Shown one piece after another: positions 48,200-60,580 of a stretch of DNA of 64,000 nucleotides. This DNA comes from Lutjanus erythropterus. Lineage: Eukaryota; Chordata; Actinopteri; Lutjaniformes; Lutjanidae. The DNA lies in the NCBI GenBank assembly GCA_020091685.1, contig CM034592.1, positions 36,362,705-36,426,704 on the forward strand, in the 5' to 3' direction. The notes under the pieces were generated by a model. It made no database searches and was not told the origin of the DNA. It saw only the letters and a program-made list of their open reading frames with translations. How positions within the stretch are numbered: position 1 is the stretch's first letter; each line of letters starts with the position of its first letter. Both the position numbers and the translations under genes were made by a program.

Positions 48200-51100
48200 T
48201 TTATGATTTAACTTATATGAGAGTAGGTCCAGTTTTGCAGGATGTTATTTTGCTATATAGTGAGCCCCAACTGGTATTTCAACATTGATCTCTACTTGAA
48301 GACTTTGGTCTGACTTTGGACCTTTTTTTATCCTCTTTTCAACCAACTAAAATGCAGTTGCAAAATCACCGTGTCACAAGACACACACGTCACATTTGTT
48401 CAGTTGAAGGTTGAAAGAGAGACAGTATTGATCAGTGTAACGGTGTATGTCCAAAGTCGTATTTCACCGGTAGGCAAAACTTTTGGCCTTTCTGAAAATA
48501 ACGCCAGAAGGTTTGATGGCTGAAGTTCTTTAGGAAGTCGGGTGATGTAGTATGAAGAGCAACAAAGTAAGACATGAAGTGGACAGTAAGACGTGGTGGA
48601 TGAATGGGTGAAACACATGACTCTCATCCAGTTGTTTGGGGTTTCAGTTCTGTGTAAAGCAAGTTTTTTTTCTGGATTTCAACTGAGAAATATGGATATA
48701 GTTTTCACTAGTGACCAGAGTCGTTTTTTAAATGTCTTTTTAAAGGAAAAATGCTCACTGGGTATTTATTATATTGAAGGGAAATTACCAAAAAATAAAT
48801 GGATAAATAAACAGATTTTTGGCCCTCATTATAGTAGTATTGGTACTGGGAAATAAGAGCACTGAAAACCCCAACTATAACAGAATTAAAATCTTTTTAA
48901 TAAAATTAAATAAAATAAAAACTGAGAAAAATGCATATTAAACTACCTATTGAGGTTTCAAGGGAAAGTGAGCAGAAATGGGATATATGGAGTGCAGTGC
49001 AGCGTGATCACAGTGGACTGGTGCCTCTGTCCGGTTACACCCACATTCAGAGGTGGAAAGAATATCTAAGCAGGAGTGTTCCTATGTTGTTAAATTTTAC
49101 TCAGGCCACGCTTGAGTGCGACTAAAAGAACAGTTCAGAAAGTATCTATCTATCTATCTATCTATCTTGGTGAAGAGGAGCTATAAAATATATCTAAATG
49201 TGGTTTCTGAGTAGCTGGTACGTGACAGCAGCTTCTTTTTCATTATTTCATTATGCAGGTGCGATACAGGAAAAACACTGAAATCAGCAAACATTACACA
49301 ACCGACCGTGAATAGCGGGAAAAGAAATCACAGGTGATAGTTTGGGAAAATAGGAGGCAACTGTTACTGGTGACACCACCAGTGCTGTCACAGCTCTCAT
49401 TCTCAGCCCGGGCTCTCATCTCTGCTATCATTGTAACTGTCATCTCTTTTGGGTGGAAAAGAAGGGAGCACAAGAGTCTCCCTGCAGCTCTCTCTGTCTT
49501 TTATGGCAGCCGTAATTTCATGTGGAGAAAAAGAGCACATTCAGGTGCTGCACATTAATATATATTGTCTTGGAAATTCCCACGTCTATATGTTAATGCA
49601 GTTTACTAATGCAAAGAGGGGGAATATGGGAGGTAAAAGCGGAGGAGTGGAGGTTTGGAGGTTTGGCACAGAGGGAGCTTTAGGGGAGCTGAGGGCCATG
49701 AGAGGTAGGGAGGGAGGGCAGAGCTCATTTTGTGAGGCTTTTATTTGGTTTGATGTATGATTATTGAGGGGCTCGTTCCTTAGACATTTCCTCGTTGGTT
49801 TAATGAAATCCCTACTTTGACTTAATTAAAATTTCAATACAAAAAAAGTAGGGTTGCAGTGGTACCAGATTTTAGATACGACAACCATCTTCTTCCATCT
49901 TTCACTATAACACGATGCATGGTATTACACAGTTATTGTTATATTATCAATTAAAATCAGGGGTGGATCTAGAGGGATAAATTATTCCTCGCCGACCCAG
50001 CTGCCACTCCGGTTTTGGACAATGTAATTCAAATATATATATATGAAAAGTTGTGGCTGGTTGGAAATTTACAAGAGCGAAACTGATGTCTGACTGCAAG
50101 TGAATGCAGCATATCCGTACATCAGTCTATTAGGGCATTGAAAATTTAAAGTGATCTTAACAATAAGATGTTAAGGAGCATGTTCAGTGAAAAAAGACAT
50201 GATTTCTAATGCCACATTTATACATTTCTATTCAATGCTTTACTCATGTGCCACAATATTGTTTTTTTCCCCAATATTATGTTTATGAATTTGTAGACAA
50301 ATAAAATGTTTACAAGTATACTTAGATACAAAGAGCGATGCTTTGCCTTTGACATATATAAATATAAAGAGAGCTGAATAGGTTTTACGTATGTCTCCAC
50401 AAAGGGAAAGCAACAGAACAAAACAAAACACTCAACAGCAACAACAAATAGAAAAATTAAACAGAAAAAAGGGAAAAGAACAGCTCTCATATGGAGACTT
50501 TTCCAGGCAACTATTGTATGTGTGTGAACACCCGCTCCTGGTTAAAATTACCCTGAAAGCAATGGAATCAGAAGGTTTTTTGGGATTGAACAAATGCTTT
50601 ATTGTAATTTTACAAAATACCATGCCCTATATTTTCTTAATAACAATAATCTGGCAGAAAAACATTTTAATCTCTTGGTGACATATCATGATTATGTACA
50701 TTGTATGTACCTATTGTGTATTTCTGTGAATACTGCTATATTTATCAGTACCTTTATATCAACAATGTACTATATGAAATGAATGTGATGTGAAAGTTGT
50801 CACCTGAAGTCACAAACCCGCAGAAAATTACTGCCTGATTCTCCCGTTCCCTCATAGCTGAGAGTCTATGAACCTTTCAGTTCATTATTTTGGTTTTGTG
50901 ACAAAAACAATAAAGTAAAAGGTGCTATTTTTTGTTGTGGGGGAGTTTTTCCATACCTCCGTTGAGAGTCTAAGAACAGGGGGTGGCAAAGCCCTCTGGG
51001 GCAAATTGTGATTTGTGGTTTTAGGCTATAAAAAAATTTGACTCGACTTTTGGTGGAGTGGAAGTGTGTTGGTGTTTTGTCTTGTTGTTAAGACTGTGGG

Positions 51101-51550
51101 TCTTTGTTATGTTATTGTGGAAAGTGTTTATTATATATAATGAGAAATCTGAATAAAATCATCTTTAAAAATGACTTTTTGGTTCACCCACTGTAGCAGG
51201 TCTGAACAATATGAAAACTAAATCATATTGTGATTGTTTTGACAGTTATTGCACTATGAGTCATGATTTCAGTGGGAATGTGAATGGTAATTTTGCAGTT
51301 CATTTTCAAAGAAATAAAATCTAAAAATAAGGCTGATGTGATTGATTGTTGAGGTCTGTAACAAACAAGCGTGTGCCCTTAACAACAATGCGTCATTTAT
51401 AATGGGATGTTATGATCTTTTTCAAACTACTGCAGCTCCTGTGATATGGATACTGCAATTTAGAACATTTTGATCAATAAAAAAAACCTTTACAAACTCA
51501 CTGTATCTAACTAGGACCAAACAGCAAACAGATAAGTAGGTGGTGAACAT
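48200..51550. other. No gene seen
   Basis: TATC microsatellite at 49143-49167. GC-richer unique sequence at about 49320-49760 with a 103-codon frame that lacks any recognised domain. Otherwise AT-rich sequence. Confidence 0.45.
49143..49167. repeat. TATC tetranucleotide microsatellite
   Basis: About six uninterrupted TATC units. Confidence 0.95.
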
Positions 51551-51554
51551 ATGG

Positions 51555-51815
51555 AGCATTTAGCAGCTAAAGAGCCAGATATTTCCCTCAGGAGTTGGTG
51601 GAGACCAAAACCTGAGTTAAAAGAGAATAATTATTGGACGTACACTCACCAGGTGGCCAGAAACACAACTCTAAATGAATTAAAATGCTGTGTTTGTGTC
51701 TGCTGAATCTGTGAAAAGGCAGATGTTTGCTAACACGTTTCAACTTAAGAGGTGATTATACTTCCCACCACCCCCACGTGGCCAAGAAATCAATCACTGC
51801 AAGTTTTTCTTATCA
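51555..51815. repeat. GCATTTAGCAGCTAAAGAGCC repeat, copy 2
   Basis: Shares GGAGCATTTAGCAGCTAAAG, TTTCCCTCAGGAGTTGGTGG and AATCACTGCAAGTTT with the copy at 47035-47300. Confidence 0.7.
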
Positions 51816-54420
51816 TCAGTGCATGATGTTTAATGCATTCACCGTTTAACTTTATAATGAATTGGTGATATTTCCTTTGTGCGCGCCCATTTTCAACCCA
51901 CCTGCCTCATCTATTTCTACTACAGTCTGTGGTTTCCTCCAGTCTCGGTTTCCCAGAATGCCGTATGACAGCCCCCAGAGGAGAAGAGTGACTGTGTTAC
52001 AGTAATTTACGACAAATATGGACCTGCGGGCGCATCAGTACAACTAGCTATCCAGCCTGTGAACATGTGGCTGTATCTGTGATCTTCTCTTCCTTTTACT
52101 CTGAAAATGCAGTATTTTCCCCCCACTGCATTTTGGTCTGTTGAGGCCACTTATGGCCGAGAAAGTAAGAGTGAAAGAGTGATATCTCTACCTTTTCTGT
52201 GATGCAGACCCACTGCTCCCTGTACAATTACTGAACATTGGTGCATTATAGTACGAGTTGCTCTTCTTCTATTTTAACATCGCAGGGTAAACATTTTAAC
52301 TTACAGATATCACCATGAAACTGCCTACTTACATTAAGACAGTTATTTTATATATGACAAGTTTTCTGAAATTTTATGTATGAATATGCAAAAGACACAT
52401 TATCTAATTAAATATGTGGTCATTTTCATATATTTCCAGGAAAGAAATTGAAACACTGGATAAAGCCAGGTTCAATATTCTTATTTTATTTTATTAACAT
52501 AGTATAAAAATGTCTTTATGGGGAGGATTTTTTTCTTTTTATCACTCTGCAAATTAAAAAATGCTGTCAACAGTCATAAAAACAGCCACTTTCAGATGTT
52601 TTTTAGGGAATAAAATGTTGTATAAATCAAGCTACGAATAATATATGAACATAATATATGAACAAACTGCTCCTTAGAAACCTTCAGAATATAGACAGAA
52701 AAAAAAAAAAAAAAAAAAAGTTCTACTGCAGAAGAGATTTCTAGCTCAGGGTTTGAGAAAATTTTAAAGATATGTACTGTAAAATTCCATACATTCATAC
52801 ACTATGAAGACATTATTTTTTGTATTACAAGTTTTGTAATGTTCTGTTTAAACATGCAGATGATGGAATTAAGAGAAATATACAGACACAAACAGACAAA
52901 GTGTACCTGAATGTGTATTTTGTGTATTTTCTTTCCATTAGCCCAAAAGAAGACATGGAGGCAAAATAGACCAATAAATGACCAGTGCATGAAATAATGT
53001 TTCTACCTGCATAGTGCCTCACATTAATTTCTTACTATTGATCATTTTTTATTCTAATACATCATCAACCAATCAGGCGCTAAGTCCAGGATGCAGCGAC
53101 GGTGCTGCAACAAAACAGTGTTGAAACAGATTATTTGTAGGCCCCAAAAGTTTCCCCACAGTGGTATTAATGTTGAGTTGCTGTGGCAAAGACAACGGGC
53201 GTTGTGTCGAAATCGGTTTCCCTATCAAAATGTGTTTGCCCTTACTTTACTCTCTAAACACTACCTGAATCACTTTCTGTTCTGAAACAAACATGTTCGC
53301 TGAAAAGGCACATTGAAAGTGTTACAATTTTATATTGAATTTGGGAACAGGTGTAAGCTATTTTATAGTAATAATAGTTTGACTAACATTATTGCTTCAC
53401 ACAAAAAATATCTATAGCAGAGGTTGGTGTTGTGGTGGAGGGAGGAGTAACGTTAACATTAAGAAAAAAGGCTCGAGTTTAATTCATTAATTTAGTTTAT
53501 AATGGTGGTGCCAGGTGGCAGACAGATTTGCACAGTGAACACAAGGCTTATATTACCAGTCTAAACATGGATGGTGTTACTATTCTATAGGGATTACATT
53601 GTGAAATCACTGTTCACTTCATAATGATAACCTGAAGCCAAAAAAGTTGTCTATTTCTACTTTAATCGCAAAATATTTTCAATGCAATTAAAATGCATTT
53701 AGCATATTCAGCATTCACAGATGGTCAAATCAAATTAGCCTAACAAAAACAGTGCTGGCTCAAACCACAGCTGTACAGTGTGTATTCTACAACATGTAGG
53801 AGGCTGTTTCTTTTCTTTTTTCTTTTTTTTTTTATAGTTTTAGAAACAGCTGTTTTTTAATCAAAGGCCACATGGAGGACTTTGTTCTTGTAACACAAGA
53901 AGAGCACAAAAATGTTCATTTTTCAATGTCAGTGTGAATAAAAAATTCAACTATCCTTGATTATTAAATATACAAACAAATCAGTTAAGTCTTACCAAAA
54001 CTAGCAACCTGGCAAACCAGGAGGAGTGTCGTGATGTTTGTTGCCATTCAAATAAAGTGGTGACCAGTCTGTCTTTTGCACTAATGAATAACATATGATC
54101 AAAAATTGCATAATTTTGGAATCACATTAATGAACCATTTGTTGCTTTTTTCATACATTATGAATATACAATTAATTTTCCCAACCAAATAACTAATAAT
54201 TGAAATGGAGTCCAAAATTCTGATGTAATTTGCATTTGTAGTTTTTCCAAATACAAGATGCCTAAATAAACAGGAGGGCTGACTTTATTTGTCTGAAAAA
54301 GCTAAGCTAAGCTAATCAGAAATGCCCAGTGCTGCAGACCCCACCCCCAAGGTTCCTGAACATCTGGAAAGTGCGACCCCCTGAGTGAAGACTTTTCTGG
54401 GGGTAGATCAATCACCCCAG
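51816..54420. other. No gene seen
   Basis: An A-run lies at about 52700-52719. Several short frames overlap on both strands without domain or splice support. Confidence 0.45.
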
Positions 54421-54599
54421 AACTGAATTCAGACCCTGGTTCCTGTGGTTGAAACACCGCAGTCGAAATGAACCCTTAGTTCATGATTACAGCACGGCTT
54501 ACTGCTGTGATTGGTCAGTTTCTGGGGGATTTTTTTTTTGTCCTGTCCCTTTAACTGCAGATGTCCCCATTGAGAAGACATGCAGTGAGAGTAATTACA

Positions 54600-54835
54600 C
54601 ACATCACACAGGTGCAAGGCTGTCAGAAACTGAAAGGTGACGCCTGTACTCTTATTCCATGACATGAAAAAAAATTAATTGACGATGTTTCGATCACACT
54701 TGGAGCCACATCAGGTCAGAATGTCTGAACAATGGAAACCCCACCCATATTTATAGATCATTCACCTCAACAGGCGGCCAAGCTGCGCAACAGCAGGTGT
54801 GATTAACCATTCAAACCTCACAGGATGATCAACAT
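54600..54835 (-). mobile_element. Possible Penelope-like element fragment with hammerhead-like core
   Basis: On the minus strand a segment reads ATAAATATGGGTGGGG and then CTGATGTGGCTCCAAGTG with GATCGAAACATCGTCAA. Penelope-like elements commonly carry CTGATGA...CGAAAC hammerhead-ribozyme cores beside short ATAAATA-containing leaders. Here the core has CTGATGT instead of CTGATGA, so a ribozyme would be inactive. No reverse transcriptase is present. Confidence 0.35.
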
Positions 54836-55029
54836 TCAGAAATAATTAATTCATTCAGTAGATTACACAGAAAGATGATTTTAAGATTTTGCCTTCTTTC
54901 CTTCCAGCTATTATAAAATATTTTTGTGTGTAGATTTTTCGTGTATGAGATGATGAGTTTTAATGTTTTCATATGACATTTATTTAATTATTAATGGTTT
55001 TCAAATGTTGATACTTAACATGTGTGTAA

Positions 55030-55230
55030 AAACTGATTAATTATTAAAATACTTGGTATTAATACCATATTTGTAATCAAAAATGTACTTGAGTAACCTT
55101 TGACAATGTAACTATTAACTAATTACACACTTTTTCAATTATAATTTGGGCTAATTATAGTTAATCTTTTGTGTAATCTGATTGTGTAATCCTGATTACA
55201 TGTAATCGATTACTACTCAACCCAATGTCG
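55030..55230. mobile_element. GATTACATGTAATC-type repeat, fragment
   Basis: TGTGTAATCTGATTGTGTAA, CTGATTACATGTAATCGATT and TACTCAACCC match the family at 23.6 and 44.0 kb. Confidence 0.6.
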
Positions 55231-56477
55231 TAAATAAAAGTATAATATCAAAATACTATCATGTCTTCTATGTTTTGCCGACTGTATATGAATAAGATAA
55301 ATACACCACAAACAACAAAAAATGCACAGTGCATTAGCAACAGCTGTTTTTATGTGTCAAAGTGCTTTGAGGTCAATTTTCACTTCAGTGGATGTTTTGA
55401 TTCCTTATTCCCATAAAAGCACACAAAAGCGGATTTCCCCTCTATCAATATGACCGACATGCTGCAACCTCTAGATGAGTTTGTAATAAAGGTCAAACTA
55501 AGGAGCAGAAGACAGCTGGAAAAGGTTAAAGTCAGTTTTTGGTGATTGACAGTTTATGAGACACTAATAAAACAAATCCCACGCGATGCTCTGAGTAAGT
55601 TGAAGGAAACTCTAAGAATTAGGTGAAGATATTATTTCAGTCGTGCCTTGAGCTCCTGGCACGGATTGATTGAACAAATGGACTCAGGCATGTAGGGAAC
55701 ATTAAATTGACTTGAGCAAAGGTGAGCGTAACTTGATGACAGATTCACAGGCGAGAGCGGCAAGATGCTCTCGAACCCTAGTGTAAGATAATGTGTATAA
55801 TCCACTGCAGGGATGTTAAGTGCACTCATTTCACACTCCATTTCACACAACGCTGCTCTAGGAAGAATCTGTGTCTGTGTATGATGACTCAGGAAACGCA
55901 CAACATCACTCTTCTGGATCTTTCTCTTGTTGTTGTTTCTCTCCATTGTTAATAATACCAAATCCAATCGTTTCTCCACACGATTTCAGAATTAATGATA
56001 TGTCAGGAATATAATAAGGGCCGAATCCATGTTATGTGTGAAATTCATACTAGTCAATGGAAGTCGATATTTAGCTGCAAATTACTTCAAAAGATGTATT
56101 ACGGACATTAAAATGCTATTTGAGGGTCTAATTTCTACCTGTTGCTTTACTCTAAATTTACAACCTCATGCACAAAAAGTGAAATAGAAGAACCTCAGGA
56201 GATAATAGTGTCTGTCTGTATGTGATTACTTGTTACAAGGACAAACGTTTAATTTCCATCCATCAGCCAAAGAATAGGACATCCTCACACTGAGTGTCAA
56301 TGGTCCATTAAAGTACAGAATAAATTGTGCTCATGAACTCTTACCGGTGTCGTTTATTCACATCGTGTATCCATTAGCTTAAATATCACAGACTTTGATC
56401 TGTTTTAAAGGATGTTTATGCACGATAAACATATGAAATGCAAGAAAACTGTCCGCAGAGGAACACAGTGTGGTCCA
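55231..56477. other. No gene seen
   Basis: A 115-codon minus frame at 55632-55979 has no recognised domain, acceptor or donor in a sensible place. I leave it uncalled. Confidence 0.45.
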
Positions 56478-56760
56478 TTAAAGGAGCAGTGTGTAGGATT
56501 TCGTTGTGTCTAGCAGTGAGCCTGGGCGCCTCGCCTCACCCTCCCCTTCCAGAAACGAGGCGGCTGTGAAATTTTAAAAAATGCAGCCAGTGTTTGGTTT
56601 ATCCATTCAGGGCTGCTGTAGAAACATGGTGGTGCAACATGGCGCATAGATAGAGAAAGTACATTTGCAATTTGACATGCATCTGCAGGTCCGCCATATT
56701 GGAGTGGTCAAGATCCACTAGTAAACAATATAATATGCATTGAGAAATGCAGATTTTACA
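56478..56760. mobile_element. Left part of the TTAA-ended MITE
   Basis: TTAAAGGAGCAGTGTGTAGG, CCTCACCCTCCCCTTCCAG, GGGCTGCTGTAGAAACATGG and GTGCAACATGGCG are the left and middle of the family whose right end is at 48199. Confidence 0.75.
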
Positions 56761-57220
56761 ACAGAATTGACTTACTTGCTTAATTCTGAACCAATTTTCA
56801 TTTCATTTAGTTTGCTAGAAATGTGAGAAATTGAACATGATACTAATTACTTGCTGGACTCAAATTCCGAGGTGATCCTGTCTGATCTATGGCAAAACAT
56901 TAACCTTCTGAAAAGACACAACTTCTACAAATACATCTGCTTGTGTGCGTGCATATTCCTCTGCAAGATGAGGGTATGAACTAGGGCGGGGATTTGTATT
57001 TAGCCATGCATTTATTTGGGTATTTTCTCATCTATTCTCTTTCAGATGAAATGACCTGTTTTTAATTTTAAAGAAAAAGAAAAAAAACTGAGCATGCTGT
57101 GTTTGTAGTGTAGCCATGTTTCTCATTTCCCCTGTCTTTACTATGGGATTGTTTGGAAAACCTCCCCAGTGAGCAGATGGCGTCTGCCGGGAGGAGAATG
57201 AAGCTGGAACCTGGGCTCTA

Positions 57221-57224
<4 letters not shown>

Positions 57225-57258
<34 letters not shown>

Positions 57259-57265
57259 ACACACA
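57225..57265. repeat. CA dinucleotide microsatellite
   Basis: ACACAC run with one CT interruption, about 40 bases. Confidence 0.95.
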
Positions 57266-57592
57266 ATTCCTCATTTCCAGCACAAGGCTTTTGTAAAAGG
57301 GAACAAGAGGGGTCTATCGGGAATTTAACCACGGGTCTGTTTTGGGAAACAGTGCACACGTTTGTTTATTGCAGTCTTGCTCTTGGATCCATGCAGCAGC
57401 AGCAGCTACAGTAAAAGATACTGGAAGAGAATCTCTCTGCAGACTGGAGAACAGGATCAAGCTCCCCCTCCTCCTCTGGACTGATTTCAATCACTTTGAT
57501 CATTCATCATTTGGATGTGATGTGTTGTTTGACCCCACTGCCAACAGAATGAAACATAAAGAAGCATTTGTATTCTCTGGGCGAGTTAATCT

Positions 57593-58434
57593 ACACTCTA
57601 TATATAAGGGCTCTAAAAGGGTTCTTCCTGAAGGGCTTTTGCTTCTGAAGAACCCCCCTTTTTTAAGAAAGAGGTTTGTCGGGGTTCTTTGTATGACAAA
57701 GGGTTCAATTAAGAACGCTAATCATCCAAAGAACCTTTTTTTATTATTATTAAAAAAAAAGAAAGTTCTTCAAAGATTGTTGAAAACCTTAAAGAACATT
57801 TTCGTCACGGGTCTGTCAAGGTTTTTTTTTTATCAGAATATAGAATTCTCGGCAGAACCCCCTGTGTGTGTTCTATATAAAACTCTTGGAATATGAGGTA
57901 GGAACCCCTGAGTGTGTTCTAAATAGAACCCTTGGAATGAAAAAGGTTCTTGATAGAATCCCCCAAGTGAATCCTAGATAAAAACCCTTGAAATATAAAA
58001 AGGGTTTTAGATAAAAATATTGGAATATATAAAGGTTCTCAGTAGAACCCCCTAAGTCTGTTCTTGATAAAGCCTTTGAAATATAAAAAAGTAGAACCTT
58101 CTTAGTATAACCACCTGAGTGTGTTCTAGGTAAAACCCTTGGGATATAGAAAAGTTGTCAGTAGAACCCCCCAAATGTGTTCTAGATAAAACCCTTGGGA
58201 TATAAAAAGGTTCTTGTGGACACCCATAGATGGTGGAAAGGTTCTAGACAGAGGTAAAATCTTTAATAGATGATTCCAGGACCCTTTGTACTGGGTTCTA
58301 GGTAAAACTCTATGAAAGACTTCTAGGTGAAACTTTTATAAAAGGTTCTGTCAGGAACCAAAGAGGGTTTTCTCGTGGGGACAGGCCAATGAACGCTACA
58401 CGGTTCTAGTTAGCACCTTTATTTCTCAGAGTGT
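57593..58434. mobile_element. GGTTCT/AGAACC foldback-like element, copy 2, uninterrupted
   Basis: Left end ACACTCTATATATAAGGG, right end in reverse ACACTCTGAGAAATAAAGG. The interior carries at least five units of roughly 55-60 bp around GTGTGTTCTAGATAAAACCC, TTGGGATATAAAAAGGTTCT and AGTAGAACCCCC. Each unit holds both GGTTCT and AGAACC, so neighbouring units can pair. The 184-codon frame overlapping it (57342-57896) is a by-product of the repeats. Confidence 0.75.
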
Positions 58435-60103
58435 GCAGTATGCTGCTGTGTCCTCGTGTATTATTAAGCAGAGAACGAGGCAGTGCTACAGTATCTGCTC
58501 ATAGCTGCTTACACTCCGGCCCATGACATATTAACGAGAACTTAGCAGCAGGCAGAACCAGGGGTCTAACGCTGCTGAGTCTGCACTTGCTGAACTAACT
58601 CGGAGGACAAGATAAGCCAGGCGAAGCCCGGGAAAGTAAATCTAAGGCTGTTTGAATAAGCCCTGCACCTCACTGCCAGCTACAATCCACACTCACAAAG
58701 TCTTCCTCCCAATCTCTCTCTGGGGGGGATTTCTTAAGCATGCTTTGTAGCTAGATCCAGGTAGGCTATCAGTCACTGCAGTTGTGAAGAACATGCCAAC
58801 AAGAATAACCCAACGTTAAGACATAAAATCTATCTCGTGGGAGCTCAGAGAGGCCTGGACGAGATTGAATTAAAATCTCTCTTTTGCTGAGTCAGACTCT
58901 TTAGATAATTACCCAGTGATATGAGGAACATTTCCCCTCTTGGCTGTAAGTTCAGAGGGAATGCAGACAATGGCATATTTGGCTGCAATCACATCAGCAG
59001 CCCTCCCACTATGAATCGAAGCTATGAGAGTAAGATAGCACAAAGCTAATCTCTGGCCCCACAAAAAGGCCTGAGGGAGGGAGCAGCCCAAAATGGAAGC
59101 AGTATTAATATCATGGTTTCTTTGTGTGTGTGTGTCAGGTGGGTATCTCTGCTGGTGTTTGACCACTGCCTCCAGCATTGTTTCCCATGCCCAAGACTTG
59201 TGCTTGCATATTAAGCATAATATACATCCCTGTCAACAAAATAATGGCCTTGGAGTAACAAGCATGCATGCCTAAGTAACCTATTAAAGTTTGCTCTGGG
59301 GTGCACGCAGGAGCAGCCTCACATCAGCAGTTCTACCACTGTCTCCAATCTCGCTGCTCCCACTGCCAGGAGGCTGCACATCTGCACAGCACAGTGACTG
59401 ACAATCGATGGTTCACACACCGTTCACCCCCCCACCCCACCACTCTAACACACACTCAACAAAACACCACCCAGCCAGCCTGCCAGCCAGCCAGCCTGCC
59501 AGCCTTCCAGGGTGCTCCCCTACGTGACTCAACTTGTTTCAGGGCTGATGGGGGGAGACACGAAGAGAGGAGAGAGATGGAGATGAGATAAATCTGGGGG
59601 AAGCTAGAGGGATGAAGAAGAAGCATCCATTCAGACTCAGACCGACTGGCAAAGATTTGTCCACGCTCTGGTTTTTACAAATCTGTACCTATAATTACAT
59701 TTAGCTCCAGCAGTTTTGGTATCGAGCCATTCTTTTATCATATTTTGTGAGACTTGAGGCGCCTCTGCGGCGCAGCGCGGAACGGAGCTCCACACAAAAC
59801 GCTGCGCCTTAACGCATAAAAACAATCAATGCACCTACAGTCCTGGGCGTTGCACTGCTTGTTACAGGCAATCCTGGGATCTACTTTTCAAAACTGTCAT
59901 AACATCGTGAATTATTAACTGATTGAAGTATTAAATATGCAACTGAATGAAAAATGTTCCCCAGATCTGAATCGTACATCCTAAGTGCCAGTTTCCTCTG
60001 TATATTCCGCCTTAACACTTAAGTAAATTTAAGTCACGACGCTTTTTTAAACATTTGATCGCCATAGATGACCCATTTTTGCAGCTTGGGTGGCTGTACT
60101 TAC
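58435..60103. other. Intron 1 sequence next to the leader exon; no further exon supported
   Basis: A CCAG/CCTG repeat lies at about 59472-59510. A second CpG cluster at about 59755-59815 (GGCGCCTCTGCGGCGCAGCG) lies within 350 bases of the leader donor and may be part of the same promoter region. Confidence 0.4.
59472..59510. repeat. CCAG/CCTG tetranucleotide repeat
   Basis: Imperfect run of CCAG units with CCTG interruptions. Confidence 0.9.
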
Positions 60104-60243
60104 CCCGATCTCCTGCCCACGAAGAATCCTTTTATAAGAAGTGACCCATATCCAAAGCAAAATCTTATCTTGGTGAGTCTATCAATCTGTGGACCGAAGA
60201 TTTCCTGAGCAATTCTGGCTTTTCTTTTTAAAAAAAAAATCAG

Positions 60244-60318
60244 CTAAACATTGTTTCCGAGTAGTATCCAAAAGGAATCCACACGCATGTCGAGGCTGCG
60301 TCGACCCTCCGGAATCAT
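60244..60318 (-). other. Upstream ORF in the putative grm4 leader
   Basis: An ATG at 60318 opens 24 codons ending in TAG at 60244-60246. A second short frame (ATG TTT AGC TGA) overlaps its end, and a third (ATG GGT CAC TTC TTA TAA) lies nearer the donor. If transcription begins upstream of 60318, these frames would lie in the receptor mRNA leader and could reduce translation of the main frame. A coding role of the peptide itself is not implied. Confidence 0.4.
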
Positions 60319-60322
60319 TGCG

Positions 60323-60352
60323 AGCGCTGTCCGCGGAAAAAGTGGTGCTGAA
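60323..60352 (-). promoter_or_regulatory. Split RE1/NRSE (REST) half-sites in the putative leader exon
   Basis: On the minus strand TTCAGCACC (60344-60352) is followed after 11 bases by GGACAGCGCT (60323-60332). These are the two halves of the REST/NRSF consensus, which normally sit 2 bases apart. REST silences neuronal genes outside neurons, so a site here would fit a brain receptor. Widely spaced non-canonical RE1 sites are known, but the 11-base gap is slightly beyond the range I recall for them. Confidence 0.5.
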
Positions 60353-60580
60353 AAGTCTCAAGTCCCAACTTTAGGTTTCTGTGTGCGGATGAGAAATAAA
60401 GGTCCACTAACACTGACACTAACGCAGCTCCCGCTATGATGAGAGGATCAGATGTGAGCGGGATAACAGAGCGGAGAAGCTCATATCCCACACCCGAGGC
60501 GTGAGCACTTTCCAGCTGATAGACGGAAGACTGTATGCGCCCCGTGCTCTGGATGTGATTGATGTTAAATGCATCGCAGC

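Larger units (their letters stand above)
4069..60103 (-). other. grm4: Inferred intron 1 of grm4 (about 56 kb)
   Basis: The stretch between the candidate acceptor and the leader donor shows no further receptor exon. It is AT-rich and filled with transposon remnants, listed separately. Its status as an intron depends on the leader exon call at 60104. Confidence 0.5.
60104..60580 (-). other. grm4: Probable non-coding leader exon and core promoter of grm4
   Basis: On the minus strand a CpG-containing, non-repetitive block ends in GAGATCGGG followed by the consensus donor GTAAGTACAG (intron GT at 60102-60103). The block is in the receptor's orientation and upstream of its coding exon, with no other gene of that strand recognised between them. 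GRM4 genes of other vertebrates also have untranslated exons upstream of the ATG exon. The right boundary (start of transcription) is not visible; 60580 is only the edge of the CpG-richer block. It could instead be the first exon of an unrelated gene. Confidence 0.5.

Noticed and set aside
57342-57896. 184-codon plus-strand open frame
   Set aside because: Its second half lies inside the GGTTCT repeat element and is repetitive by base composition; the first half has no domain, and the frame uses no splice signals.
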